64,000 bases of DNA from Absidia repens (taxonomy: Eukaryota; Mucoromycota; Mucoromycetes; Mucorales; Cunninghamellaceae): positions 868,001 to 932,000 of the forward strand of contig MCGE01000011.1 in the NCBI GenBank assembly GCA_002105175.1, in the 5' to 3' direction. The notes under the pieces are model-generated. The model was not told the origin of the DNA. It did not search any database and worked only from the letters and a program-made list of their open reading frames with translations. The translations under genes were made by a program, and so were the position numbers. Shown here one piece after another: positions 1 to 12,000 of this stretch; within the stretch, counting starts at the first letter, position 1, and each line of letters opens with the position of its first letter.

Positions 1-1963
1 AGAATTTGAAAATAGGGAATGAAGTTTTGGTCTCTTTTATACTTTTTTTTTTTTTCTGGATCCTTGGGGTTCCACATTTGTCAATCGACGGGATCCGTAT
101 CTGTCAATCGATAATGATAATGTGGAGGAAATGTGGGCATGAGCATGAAATTACCGCCATTGCATCACTGACATTTTAGGCGATCGCCTGGTGTAATATA
201 AACCATGCTGTGGTATTGAAATCATAGTGGCCCTGATAAGAAAAAAAAATGGCATGAATAAAATTTGACCTATTTCCTAATAAGGTCTAGCTGTTATGAT
301 TGCATCCTCCTTCCTTATCTGTCACTGCCCTAAACTTTATCATGCTTTCATTCAATGTAAATGATGATGACGATGATGATACTCTCTATTGATTTTTTTT
401 ATCGATAGCGAAGTACCTACCACTTTGAATATTCTATAACAAACAACCAGCCCCTCAATCTGAGTTTGAATACCCCATTTTTTTTTAAATGCAAGGACAG
501 CAATCTAGCATGATCATTTTTATTTCTTCAATTTTAAGCGTACAATTATTATTATTATTATATGATGATTGTTAAATCTATGTGTATTGTAGAAAACAGA
601 AAGAATAAAAAAAATATACAATCGATTAACTGGCATTCTTCTGATATCAAACCTTAAACATTATTATTGTGTCATTGATGGTTGAAAAGAAATTTTCTAA
701 ATTGTGTATGGATAAGGGAGAAAAATCTGGATATGTTATCTTGCCAGGTAATGTTATACATGAATGGCAACTGGTATAACCCATTTTTCTGTCTTGTCTT
801 CCACTTCCAAGTCGATTTTCAGGGCAAGCCAATCACATCAAAGAAAATTGAATTGCCGACATTTTTAGTTTAATCTCGCAACATCAGCACCACTGGCCCA
901 CCCACATCATATCTAAAAATCATCAAGATCGATATCGACCATGATATAATAATAACCAAGTATATTTTCCCCACGCTGAGATTTTTTTTTAGCTCCCTCC
1001 AGAGAAATACCATAAAATACTTCTTGGGTCATTATGTGGATGGGGGAAGTATATTTAATTCAAGAACAATCAGATATATATTTTAGTTTTTGGGAGGCTA
1101 GTCAGTGACCAAGACGTTATTTTCTGTATAAAAAGAAAGTTTGACAACAATGTATTCAAATCAAGTGTCCCTGAATATAATATTTGGATAGTATATGAAC
1201 ACAAATTTTGGATGATATTTCTATTTCTATGAGAGAATTATGAGAATATGATGGGTTACTATTTTTATTTTACAAATGAGGCATCGTTGTGGGAAAAAAG
1301 TAAATAAAAAAAAAAGTTAAACCAAGAATTACCAAATTGGCAGACGGAGACTGGGCGACGAAAAAAAAAAAAAAAAGATAATGGGAGACAGTAATGATGA
1401 TGATGACGATGATGATAAAGGCGATCACCCTTGACCACATACTGAGTTATATATTATAGCTGAAAAAGATAAGGTTATGATATTGTGTCCTTTCACTGTT
1501 TCGGTCTTGTGTTCTATCATTTCTTTTTTTGCCACAAATAAAATCATCGGGCAATTTAGTATCTTTTTGCCTATCTTGGTAAATATTGTCATTTTACACG
1601 CCCCTCCCTTCCTCCTTGTTTTTACAAAAAGACAGAAAATAATCTCGTGGCATGATAGAATATAATAACTATCGATAACGTATTCCAAGGTAGAGGCAAT
1701 GCACTCTATCTTTGACCCCCTGCTGGCATGATGTCATGACTTCCTACAAATGACATACAGATAACATATCACATACTTCAAAAACACAACCGATACCCGA
1801 ATCACGCAATGTTTTGTTGAATGATTTTATTATTTATTATGATAACAATGATATGATGGATTCACTAACGAATGACATGAAAAATAAAAACTAAATGGAA
1901 GGGAAGTATAATTTGCTAACTAGAGGAACCAGACAATGATATCGGAGGTCACATGAGTTGGTT
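1..1963. other. Gene-free left flank
   Basis: No reading frame here resembles a protein and no plausible exon chain was found on either strand. The stretch is AT-rich, with short A/T runs and small GAT trinucleotide tracts near 362-380 and 1394-1416. The part next to 1963 is the 3' untranslated region of the ornithine carbamoyltransferase gene on the minus strand. A structured RNA cannot be excluded by eye. Confidence 0.6.
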
Positions 1964-3421
1964 TTAAATTCTACCGTTCACCATCAACGCATCAATTACA
2001 GCCATAATGGTCCATTTCCGGTTTTCAGCTTCAGGGAATACAAGGGATCGATCGGAATAGAAGACCTATAGACAAACAAAAACAAAACAAAACAAAACAA
2101 AAAGAGTCAGTAAACTAGTCTTATCAAAACCATCACTAGAACATCCTTCATTCATAGTCCCTTTTGTTCCATACACCCCGCTTTCTTATCTTACTTCGTC
2201 ATCCACTTCTTCGGATTTGCGGGGAAGACAATGCATAAAGGACCAATCAAGTTTGGCACCCGCTTTTTCCACCATATCCATTGTCACTTGATAACCAGCA
2301 AAATCCTGAAGTCGTTTCGTCTTTTCTTCTTCTTGACCCATACTAATCCATGTATCCGTCACAACAACATCGGCACCCTTAATGGCTTCTTGGGGATTTG
2401 TTGTAAAAACAAGATCAGTACCTGTGACCTTGCTGTCGTTTTTCGCTAAATCAACTACATCTTGATCACATCGATAATCTTGAGGACAAGCAGCAGAGAG
2501 ATGCATTCCAAGTTTGGGGAAAGACACCAGCATTTCTTGTAAGATATTGTTGGCGTCACCCACCCAGGCCACCTTCGTACCAGGTAACGTTTCACTAGGA
2601 TGTTGAGTGTGTGCTGTATATTGATCCTTTTTCCCCTGTTGAAGGTGGTGAATGTGTTCGTGAAGGGTCATTAAATCAGCAAGGATTTGGGTAGGATGAT
2701 ACTTTGCTGACAGGGCGTTGATGACAGGTACCTTGGATTCCTTGGCTAAAAGCTATCACCAAAAAAAAAAAAAAAAAAGAGGATGAATATATAGGCACCA
2801 AACCCGTACAATGAATGATACTGTTCAAAAAAAAAAAAAGAGACAGAGGGAAGAGACCATATTCTATTTTACCTCAATTTCGTCATGTTCACCTACACGA
2901 GCCATGATGCCATCCACCATAGAGCTCACCACACGAGAAGTGTCCAGCAAAGATTCGTTAACGCCAAGTTGAATATCACGCGATCCCAAAAACATGGCGT
3001 GTCCACCTAATAATATGTCAAATAAAAAGCATTCGCTTTAGTTCAGGGAACTGAAACTTGAGATATTTATTATCCATACTTTACCAAGATATGCAACAGA
3101 GGATTCCGTGGCTACACGTGTACGAGTGGATAGCTTGGAAAAGAGTAGTGCCAGCGTTTTTCCAGTCAAGGGCCGTTCGCGGCTCGATTGAGGATATTGA
3201 TATTTGGATTCCACCTTTAATTGAATGGCACGATCAACAAGATTGAATAGCTGGTCCGCGGAGTAATCTGCCGTCGTAATAAAATGAGAAGGTGGGGGTG
3301 TCACTGTGGAGAATGAATGGTGCTGAGTCAAAGTTGCAGTAAAAGCAGGCGCCATTGAGCGTGTTGCCTGTTGTGCTGTTAATGATACACGTTGAGACAA
3401 TGGTTTCAAAAAAGTAGACAT
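1964..3421 (-). CDS. ARG3: Ornithine carbamoyltransferase, mitochondrial-type precursor
   Basis: This enzyme joins carbamoyl phosphate and ornithine to make citrulline in arginine synthesis. Four exons fit GT-AG rules: 3085-3421, 2873-3006, 2195-2752 and 1964-2065, giving 376 residues. Visible motifs are the carbamoyl-phosphate site STRTR (about 98-102), HPTQ (176-179), the ornithine loop with SMG (about 294-296) and the HCLPR motif (about 331-335) with the catalytic cysteine. The first ~45 residues are rich in Ser, Thr, Ala, Gln and basic residues with almost no acids, as expected of a mitochondrial presequence. Some fungi keep the enzyme in mitochondria and baker's yeast in the cytosol, so location is inferred. 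The frame is open upstream to 3550, but the start at 3421 is preferred because the upstream part is hydrophobic, low complexity and unlike any OTC. It lies downstream of the AP-1 sigma gene on the same strand. Confidence 0.95.
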
Positions 3422-3736
3422 GTTCAATACTGCGAAAATAAAAAAAAAAGAAGACAAAGCAATAAAGAAGAGAATCATTTTAATATAGAAAATATAAATG
3501 TGGAGAAGAAATTCAAACACCGCATGTGAGTCATTTGAGTCATAGAGCATAGAAGGCGATCAATGATTGACAAGGGATTCCATTTTTATTTCAAAATACA
3601 AAACACTAGTAATAATAATGATAATATAATACGAGGGAGGAATATAATAAAATATAAGAGCTAAAGACAAAAGGGGATGGGGATGAAGGATAAACATGGT
3701 AGGAGTATGTATATGGAGGAGTGGAAGGGGTATGGT

Positions 3737-4728
3737 TCATGTGGGAATGGATTTACCAGCCTTGGCTTCATTTCCCTCTTGTTCTTCAAATTGGTCTTGT
3801 TGTGTAATTACCCGCAGTACGGATTTCTTGCTTGTTTCCTGAAGTTCACCAGCTATGATTAGTTCGTCCAGTATAAAGTAGGCCTAACAAGTTAAAAAGA
3901 ATATAAAAAGATCTTAATTAAGCACTATGTATCGAGTATTGTCACCTTCCCCGTGTGTTGTATATTACCTTTTGGAAGTTGAAAATCAAATCCAGCTCGC
4001 AGACCTATTTTGCATATTAAATAAAGTTGACATTTCGTATTAGGAATTATCCACCCATAAGACTATCAATGAAGATGACGGATAAGCTATCAAACACTTA
4101 CGTTTCCAAAATAGCGGTCAAGGATTTCAACGTAGCGGTGAATCATTTCTAAGGTAATAAGTTCGTTATCATCTTGGTTGATGCCCACCACAAAAAAGAG
4201 ACTTGCGTATCTGTGAGAAGAGAGAGAGAGTGATAAAACGAGATTTGTCAGTTTACCATACATGACACTTCCTCTGGTTATGTATCTCCACCAGTCCAGT
4301 ACCATTGGTTCTTTTTACTTACCTTCTATATACTATCTTTTGATCTATAATTGACGAATAAAGGAAAGAGTCAGCCAAACTTGGCACACACTTCAACAAT
4401 ATTCTTTCATCTCCACCACACACGTCTTACCTTTGTACTCCAAAAAATTGCACATCTTTACCCTCCGAGCCAATACCAACTGTGTAGCATCCTTTACAAT
4501 TTTGTTCTTTTCTTTGGTAGGGATGGTTACGAACCACTTTGTCAAGCGCACTTTTCCTTGACGACTTACAAGTAATAACCAATTGATCTATAGACAACAG
4601 AAAAAAAAACCCCAGGAGAGAAAGGATTAGTATATTACATAAGAAGAAGATGATGATGATGATGAATTTCCGAGTTTATCACAATAACCCGCATTGTACA
4701 TGACGCCTCTGTCTCGACTTACACCCAT
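3737..4728 (-). CDS. APS1: AP-1 clathrin adaptor complex, sigma subunit
   Basis: This is the small chain of the AP-1 adaptor, which helps sort clathrin cargo between trans-Golgi and endosomes and reads dileucine signals. Six exons were assembled: 4723-4728 (only Met-Gly), 4431-4587, 4323-4344, 4102-4210, 3969-4004 and 3737-3883. They give exactly 158 residues, the length of animal AP-1 sigma. Diagnostic stretches are the N-terminal [13 protein letters not shown] block, [27 protein letters not shown], and [14 protein letters not shown] followed by [12 protein letters not shown]. The CELD and ETSKKSV segments favour sigma of AP-1 over AP-2 or AP-3. The six-base first exon rests on a good donor (gtaag) and on the next exon lacking its own ATG; it is the least certain part. 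Confidence 0.95.
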
Positions 4729-6027
4729 GTTATTGATCGTTTTTTAGTAGATATGGTAAAGAATAGTGTTTTAAAGCAGAGAGATGGTATATTGCGAAAA
4801 GGAGCTGCTGGGTTCTTGAGAGAAAAAAAAAATCCAGCCCGCAGAGTTGTAGTCACTTATGATATTTCAAATTCCGCGGTACCTGGTTTTCGAAAAGCTG
4901 AGGAAAAAAAGGCCAACCACCCACCAAGTGTGTGGTACTGTCAAGTCAATAATGCTGAAGATACAAAAAAGTGGAATGTATAATATCCGGTGCTAAGAGA
5001 CCCTGAGTTGCATAATCATGATTGAGAATCGAACCATATAACTGTTTTTTATGGAAAAAAAGGATACTAATATCATATATTAAACACAGACTCTTTCCGG
5101 CTAAAATATTCCACAACGTTGCAATATAATTTCTGTTAGCGTCATGTACAATTGGAAAAGGTTTAGGACACTTCCAAGCAGCGTTTGCTGGACTTAACGA
5201 CTATTGAGAATAGCCAGGTGAACAGGTGACACACGCAGATACAGTACACCGGTCAGTTAAATTCAGTTCAGCCAAGGATTGGATCACTCAAAAATGCCCT
5301 CCCTACTCCTTTTTATGTAAAGTCCAGTGCGCAGAAAACTGAGCACGATGGATACTCGGAGTCTCCTACGATACTCTTTTTTTGTTACACCTAGAGTAGG
5401 GTATCACTGTCCGACAAGACAAATAAACATATGAGAAGCTATATAATAATGAAAAAAAAAAGATATATTTATTCAGACATACTATAAAAAACAAACCCTG
5501 GCGACTAATACTAAACTAAACTAGTGTCATGACACTTATCATAATATGTGACTAATAGGGGTGTGTAGAAATTCCTGTGGGAGTGGATAGTATGTGAAAG
5601 AGGCATTGAGCGTAGTGAAGTAGTGATGTAATATTGTAGAATACAGTAAACGTAATGTAATGTAAACTAGTCCAAGTAGAGAGGGTAAACTATTTCTATG
5701 GTGGGTGGCAAATAATTTTACAGTGAAACAGGTCAACTTAACTAGGTCAAATTGTCCCATGTTGATTGCAAAGGAATCATGAGAAAAAAAAAACTCCATG
5801 TTGTCGACGTTGGACGGTGACAGTTACTGTAAAAATAAGAGGGAGCCAAAAAGGTGTCGCTTTTTGAATGGTGTCAGCTACTGAAAAACGAAGAGAATGT
5901 CACTGGTGAATGGCGGTGGTTGATTTCATGAGAAGAGAGCCAACATACTGATGATATTGCATGATATTGGTGCTATAAAAAAGATGGACACAAAAATTGG
6001 AGCTTCCCGACTAACGAGATGGACGAC
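4729..6027. other. Intergenic region, AP-1 sigma promoter side and repeat flank
   Basis: No gene is supported; a short open frame at 4753-4983 has no recognisable protein character. From about 5460 to 5960 the DNA resembles, at low identity, the DNA outside two other arms of the dispersed repeat family (about 35990-36200 and 46660-47000): a tattcag motif, then an 'actaaactaaac' stretch, then related gtaaact / gtgacaaa blocks. The repeat unit may therefore extend further left than the arm marked at 6028. Confidence 0.5.
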
Positions 6028-6840
6028 AAAGAAAAAAAATCAGCGAACGAGAGAGACGAAATATATTTCAAAATCCGCCCATGTGATTTTTTCTTTTTGG
6101 TGTCCTCCAATAATTTTTTCTTTTTTCGCTTTCTCTTTCTTTTCACTTTCTTTTTTTTTTTCCTTTTTTTTTTTTTTCTTCTTCTTCACCATTCAACTTC
6201 TATGGTGTTATTTTGGATATAGAATTGTAGCAGGACTAGTTTAGACGCGTTTTCAACTCAGGGATCACAAGATGCATGGGGGAAACCCTTTCATTTTGGA
6301 TTCAGGATTTAGTATCCACCATCAGGTGGCTTTTTGGGGGATTTCCTTAGTTTATTTCAGTGTTAGTTTTTTCCAAAGTTTTTCTACATCTGAATAAAAT
6401 ATGTCTCTTTTTACCAGCCTCAATGAAAATGTTCCATTAGTCTCTCATGTATTGTATAATAGATCCCGTTCCTACTACCATTACCCTTTCTTTTGTCATT
6501 CTTGTATATAGTATAGTATACTAGTTTCTTTTGATAGATCCCCTGTTGCAATGAACCCTTCACCTTCAGTTTTATTATCTACCAATATGCTTCAATAAAA
6601 AACCCCTTTTTATCAAACAGCCTTTGACCTGCCATATAATGAAAAATGTTGTAGTTGTTGGCTGTTTTTTTTTGAATGTGCTGTCAGAGCATGCTTTCTA
6701 GTACAGCCATTATGAAAACTCCCTCCCAGAACCCAATGACTAGTTAGCAGTGTTAAATCACTTACTACCAAATATAACCATATACCTCCCACAATAATTC
6801 TATAAATAAATGTAGATCAGACTGAGCGTGCAGCTGCCTT
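6028..6840 (+). repeat. Left inverted arm of the fold-back element
   Basis: This arm starts in an A-rich stretch, passes the segment AAATCCGCCCATGTGATTTT (6070-6089), a pyrimidine-rich tract, the shared core (CAGGGATCACAAGATGCATG, 6260-6279), an AATAAA-containing block near 6393, and ends near the TAAATAAATGTAG block at 6810-6822. It pairs with the right arm. Single copies of the same arm occur at 36290-37170 and 47110-47890 in this orientation. Confidence 0.75.
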
Positions 6841-7854
6841 TACAGCAGTTCCAATCGATTTCTAGCTTATCTATAATGCCTTTAATCCTAACAACTCATT
6901 TATAATTTCAAGTCACTTTATAAAAAAGATGGTCGTATTCCAGCTCTTCTCTTTATACCAACTAACTTGGACAAGGCCAGCTTCGCAACTGCACTAGACT
7001 AGACATATTGTATATAATCAACTAGTTGTCTGATTTAATTTTTTGCATGTATTCTAATTACAAAAATGGATCTTTAAAGAAAGTCTGTTGGGCACAAAGG
7101 AACTGACTATTAATATGTAAGGTGGCAGGGGCTTAGTTTTATTGAAGACCGCACTTCAACAACATCCACCTGATACCTAGCATACCAATTTTCTTCAGAA
7201 GTGTGATAATGTTTGCAAGGCTCGTTTTACATTCTTGCTGAACTGCACCATATGCCGAGTGACAACCTCTCAACCTCCCATTCCCAATGATCGCGTGAAT
7301 GTGCATTAGACACCGGTTTAGTGTTTGAGATACATTATGGTTTGAAACATTTACCAGACCACAAAGTTTGCATCTCCATGACCCGCCACTACCTTTCCGC
7401 TTAACTTATCAGAAATTTATGAGGTGTCTCTAGTCTTCCAAACAGATATATCAGAATCAAGATTGCTGGATTTTTTTTTTTAAAAAAAAAATCGTTGTAG
7501 TTACAGGTAACATTTCAGCTCTCAGTTGCAGGAACAAGGTTGGGGACGCTCCCTCTTTGCACCCCCACACTCAAAAAAGCGGGTTTTAAACATTCGCACA
7601 TTCCACCAAAAGAAAAACTACTAGGTGTGGAGCTGAAGGAATAAAATTAAACAGCCCTACCGTTTGCACCTTAACGGGAGACCCTTGATTCCCAATAGAT
7701 TTCCGTTTGAGCCTTACTGTTATTATTATACTACATGCAAAATAATAAAATAAAATAATGAACAGAGTGTATACAGTATGTCCTGCGCTGTTGAGTTGCG
7801 GTCTTATGAGTGGTAAAGCAGGGATAAAGCCAAGCAGTAGCTACACTCACAGCA
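6841..7854. other. Central spacer of the fold-back element
   Basis: About 1 kb lies between the inverted arms. I see no reading frame of note, no transposase motifs and no tRNA. It contains a T9/A9 palindrome near 7470-7490 (TTTTTTTTTTAAAAAAAAAA-like) and several short A/T runs. What it contributes to the element is unknown. Confidence 0.5.
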
Positions 7855-8515
7855 CGACCTACATTTATTTATAGAATTATTGTGGGAGGTATATGGTTAT
7901 ATTTAGTAGTAAGTGATTTAACACTGCTAACTAGTCATTGGGTTCTGGGAGGAAGTTTTCATAATGGCTGTACTAGAAAGCATGCTCTGACAGCACATTC
8001 AAAAAAAAAAACAGCCAACAACTACAACATTTTTCATTATATGGCAGGTCAAAGGCTGTTTGATTAAAAGGGGTCTTTTTATTGAAGCATATTGGTAGAT
8101 AATAAAACTGAAGGTGAAGGGTTCATTGTAACAGGGGATCTATCTATTGCAAGTAGAATGAGGGAGACTGTAGGACAGTGTGATGAATGGTCAACACTAA
8201 TCTAAAAGCACAACTTAAAAAAAGAAACTAGTATACTATACTATATACGAGAAAGACAAAAAAGAAAGGATCTTATGTTATTGAAGCACAACAACCCTAA
8301 TCAAAAAAAAGGGTAATGGTAGTAAGAACGGGATCTATTATACAATACATGAGAGACTAATGGAACATTTTCATTGAGGCTGGTAAAAAGAGACATATTT
8401 TATTCAGATGTAGAAAAACTTTGGAAAAAACTAACACTGAAATAAACTAAGGAAATCCCCCAAAAAGCCACCTGATGGTGGATACTAAATCCTGAATCCA
8501 AAATGAAAGGGTTTC
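7855..8515 (-). repeat. Right inverted arm, inner part
   Basis: This is the reverse complement of the left arm, well conserved over 7862-8060 and 8330-8515. Between about 8220 and 8330 the right arm carries extra sequence, including a second AACCCTAATC-type segment and TAATGGTAGTAAGAACGGGA, that is absent or shorter in the left arm. The arm stops abruptly at the 5' LTR and continues at 13904. Confidence 0.75.
8511..8515. other. Target-site duplication, left copy (GTTTC)
   Basis: GTTTC precedes the 5' LTR and is repeated at 13904-13908 right after the 3' LTR. Related arms elsewhere read AAAGGGTTTCCCCATGCATC without interruption, with GTTTC once. This identifies the insertion point and a 5 bp duplication, as expected of Ty3-type integrases. 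Confidence 0.95.
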
Positions 8516-8798
8516 TGATGTGATTTAGCTTTATTTATGATTTTGACATTTCGGGTTTAGTTTTTTTTACCCCTTTTTAGTTTATATTTTTTACACTTTC
8601 CATTCTTTCTCTTCTTCCTCTTATTTTTTTATCTCAAACCACTCTACTTTTTAACATACTTTATTGAACCGGCCATAGTCGGTAAGTGTTATTTTATTCG
8701 CCCTTTATTTCTCTTTTATGTAAATATGATGTGGGTGCTAAATACCAACTTTTAATAAATTAGGTTCTTTTTACACAACAAATCTTCACTCTATATCA
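8516..8798 (+). repeat. 5' LTR of the Ty3-type element
   Basis: The LTR is 283 bp, begins TGATGTG and ends TATATCA, so it carries the TG...CA ends. Inside it are AT-rich promoter-like DNA and an AATAAATTAGG segment near 8754-8764 that may serve in 3' end formation. It matches the 3' copy base for base as far as I can read. Confidence 0.95.
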
Positions 8799-8820
8799 AA
8801 TTGGTGCTCACTACAGGGGA
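8799..8820 (+). promoter_or_regulatory. Candidate primer binding site
   Basis: Two bases after the 5' LTR there is TTGGTGCTCACTACAGGGGA. A TGG at this place is what a binding site for a tRNA ending in CCA should show. The primer tRNA cannot be named from the window; comparison with the genome's tRNA 3' ends would decide it. Confidence 0.6.
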
Positions 8821-9067
8821 GATTATCGTATACTCGTCTTTCTCAACAATAGTAACGAATCTCACCTTCGAAACCTTTCCTCAAAATATTTATATTTTTG
8901 AAACACTTTGTCTATTCAAACACTTCAAAATTACCAAATCCAACAAAATCAACAAAAACAACAAAAACAACAAAAGCAACAAAATCAACAAAAACAACCA
9001 AACAAATCAACCAAATCAACTAAATCAACCAAATCAATCGAATCAACAACCAACTAAACAAACCAAA

Positions 9068-12000
9068 ATGTCAATGAAAGCCCCGAAACTTCTAGACAAG
9101 CGTTACGGTGAATGGCTCACCGTCTTTGAAAGGATTGCTTCATTTAACGAATGGCCTGAAGATGAAAAGCTAACCAGGGCCGTCATGTCTCTGACTGGCT
9201 CGGCCCAATCTTGGGCTATCCGATCATCACACACCTCATGGAAATCTTTTGTCAAGGACTTCAAGGATAGATACATGAAAAAGGAAAACGTCTTTACTTA
9301 CTACTCAAAGCTCACTTCCATCAAGCAAAAACGTGGAGAAAGCAATCGTAAATTCATCCATCGTGTAGACAAATTGTGGACCTCTTATAAAGCTATTGCC
9401 AATGATTCTGGTGAACCCATTCCTTCCTTTGAATTGCTTGTAATCAAAAACATCATCAAGGGCCTGAAATCCAAATCTCTTCGCTGTGCTTTGAGGATGC
9501 AAGGTTATGTCACTGTTGCAAGCTTCATCCAGGGTTTCCGGGATGTAAATGACCTCTCTGGCTCTGAAGACGAATCGGACTCGTCATTAGATTCTGATCA
9601 TTCAAGTTCCTCTAAATCCTCTCAAGACTCTATCTCATCCAAGCTGGTAACCAAGCCTGGAATCATCAGTCAACCTACCATCCTTCCTAACAGTACCAAC
9701 GTGGAGGAATTAGTTGAATCAGTGAAGAAGCTGACGGTGGTCCTCATGTCGAAAAATATTGTGGATGTGAATTCAGATTCGGCGTCATCTTCAAAGGCTC
9801 AAAGTACACAGTCTATTCCACGCTCCCACTATCCTTGTACAAATTGCAATGAAAAAGGTCATGGTCCTAGCAAATGCAAGAGGCCTTGTAAATACTGTGA
9901 AGGTGACCATAGGTTTTATGATTGTGAACAACATAAAAAAACCACGCCTGCTGTTGATTCAAAACTATGTTTACCCGAAGTCCTGAAGGTTACGGATGCC
10001 ATGGCCATTACCAGGAAGGCGAAGGAAGCAGATCTACAAACAGCTACTCCAAACAAACGGTTGAAGGTTAAAATCAATTCTTCTTCTGATGTTACCCCTC
10101 TCACTGATAATCCTTTGGATGCCATTCAACTCCTCAATGAACCTGTCTTCTCAGTCTCACTCTCTCAATTAGCTGATCTTAGTCCAAGCATAAGAACAAC
10201 ATTGAAAAATGGTCTCACCAAGCATCATGTCAAGAAAGGAACAGCCCTGAAACTAGTACCTGACTCTCAATCAGTTGAATTTGCTCTGCCTGAAGGAAAT
10301 TCTGCACCTCACACACAAGGTATGGTTGCAGGATGTCACTGCCCTATGATTTTGGATGGTGGTGCTACCCAATGTATTATAAGCAAAAACCTTGCTTTGT
10401 ATCTCGGAATCCATGAACTTGATGCTACGGATACTCTATTAATGATGGCTAGTGGGAAAACTGTGACTCCTCTCGGTCTATTAAAGAATTTACTCATCTC
10501 TGTTGGTAAATCCAATGATGTTTCGGTTGAAGCCGTCTGTCTGGATGTGGATGATTATGACTTCTTGGTTGGAAGGTTGGCATTCCATGCTCTGGGTATA
10601 GACACTGATTGGAAAACACACTCTTGGACTGTCATGGATACTAAAGGAAATAAATCGCCATTGAAGGTTTCCTATCGCCACACCAGGCTCACTGGAAATT
10701 TCCCTCCCCAATCTAGCCCTGAATCTATTGAAGATAGTGACAGCGATACCTCTTCTCAAGTTTCGTCTGAATCCATTATCTCATCACCTACCGAACAGGA
10801 TCAATCCCCTGCCTATCTTGTGGCATTTGCTGGTCTCGCTGATTCAAATACTTCAGAAAATGATGATGTGGATCCTCGCCTTGGTAACCTTGTTAGTCGT
10901 ATACAATCCAACAGGGTCATTCAAGATTTGAATATGGTAGATGAAGTCACTGGCTGTATTCAAAGAAATGTTGATTGTTTTGGAACTGATTATCAACATC
11001 TCAGACAAACGGATGTTACCACTCTACATGTCGAAACCGGGGATGCTCTCCCTATCTACCATAGACCTTATGGAAATCTCTCTTTCAAGGAAAAGGAATT
11101 TTTGAAACAAGAACTCACTGCCATGGTTGATAATGGTATCATTATTCCTACTACTTATCTTCCTTCTAATTCCAAAGCTTCGGGATGGTCATTCCCTTGT
11201 CGGCTTATCCAGAAGAAAACTGGTGATAAACGTTTGGTCACAAATTTTATGGATTTGAACAAAGTTACGGTCAGAGATACATGGCCGTTGCCCATTATGA
11301 TTGAATTATTGGAACAATTGGGGGGATCAACTTTATTCTCTTCCATGGATCTTCTTAAGGGATTCCATCAAATCAAGGTACAAGATTCTTCCATAAATAA
11401 ACTCACCATCGCTACTCCTTTTGGGAACTATTCTTATGTGGTAATGCCTTTTGGTATACAAAATGGTCCCTCTACCTTCTGTAGAGCTATCTACCTTGCT
11501 TTAAATGAATTATTAAACAAGTCTGTGGTGGCCTATATCGACGATATCATTGTACACTCCCCTTCTCCAAACAAACATCTCCTTGACCTGGAAGAATTCT
11601 TTGCGTGTATCAAAAACGCCAATATGGTTCTTAATGCCAATAAATGCTCGTTCTTTGATCGGTCGGTCTTCTTTGTGGGGTTTATTGCCAACGAATTTGG
11701 GTATTATCCTGATCCTAAAAGGGTGGAAGTTATTCAGACATTCCCCAGACCATTGTGCCAAAGGGATGTCAGAGCCTTCTTAGGCATTATTGGATTTTAC
11801 CGTCGACATGTACAATCGTTTGCGGATCAAACGGCTCCTTTGACTCTTCTTCTCAAAAAAGACGCATACTTTACCTGGACTGAACAGATGGAAAAGTGTT
11901 TCCAACAAGCGAAATCGTTGTTGTCTCAGAAATGTTTACTGGTTTACCCTGATCCAAACAAGCCCTTTTATCTGTTCACGGACGCTTCTGACATCGGTAT

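Noticed and set aside
3422..3550. N-terminal extension of ornithine carbamoyltransferase
   Set aside because: Upstream codons are Phe/Ile-rich low-complexity leader; the downstream ATG gives a normal presequence.
4753..4983. Open frame of 76 codons upstream of AP-1 sigma
   Set aside because: Overlaps the AP-1 sigma promoter, has low-complexity Lys-rich content and no recognisable domain.
5951..6244. Phe-rich frames over the pyrimidine tract
   Set aside because: They arise from the T-rich tract of the left repeat arm; the same happens at 13993-14337 and 20279-20644 in other arms.
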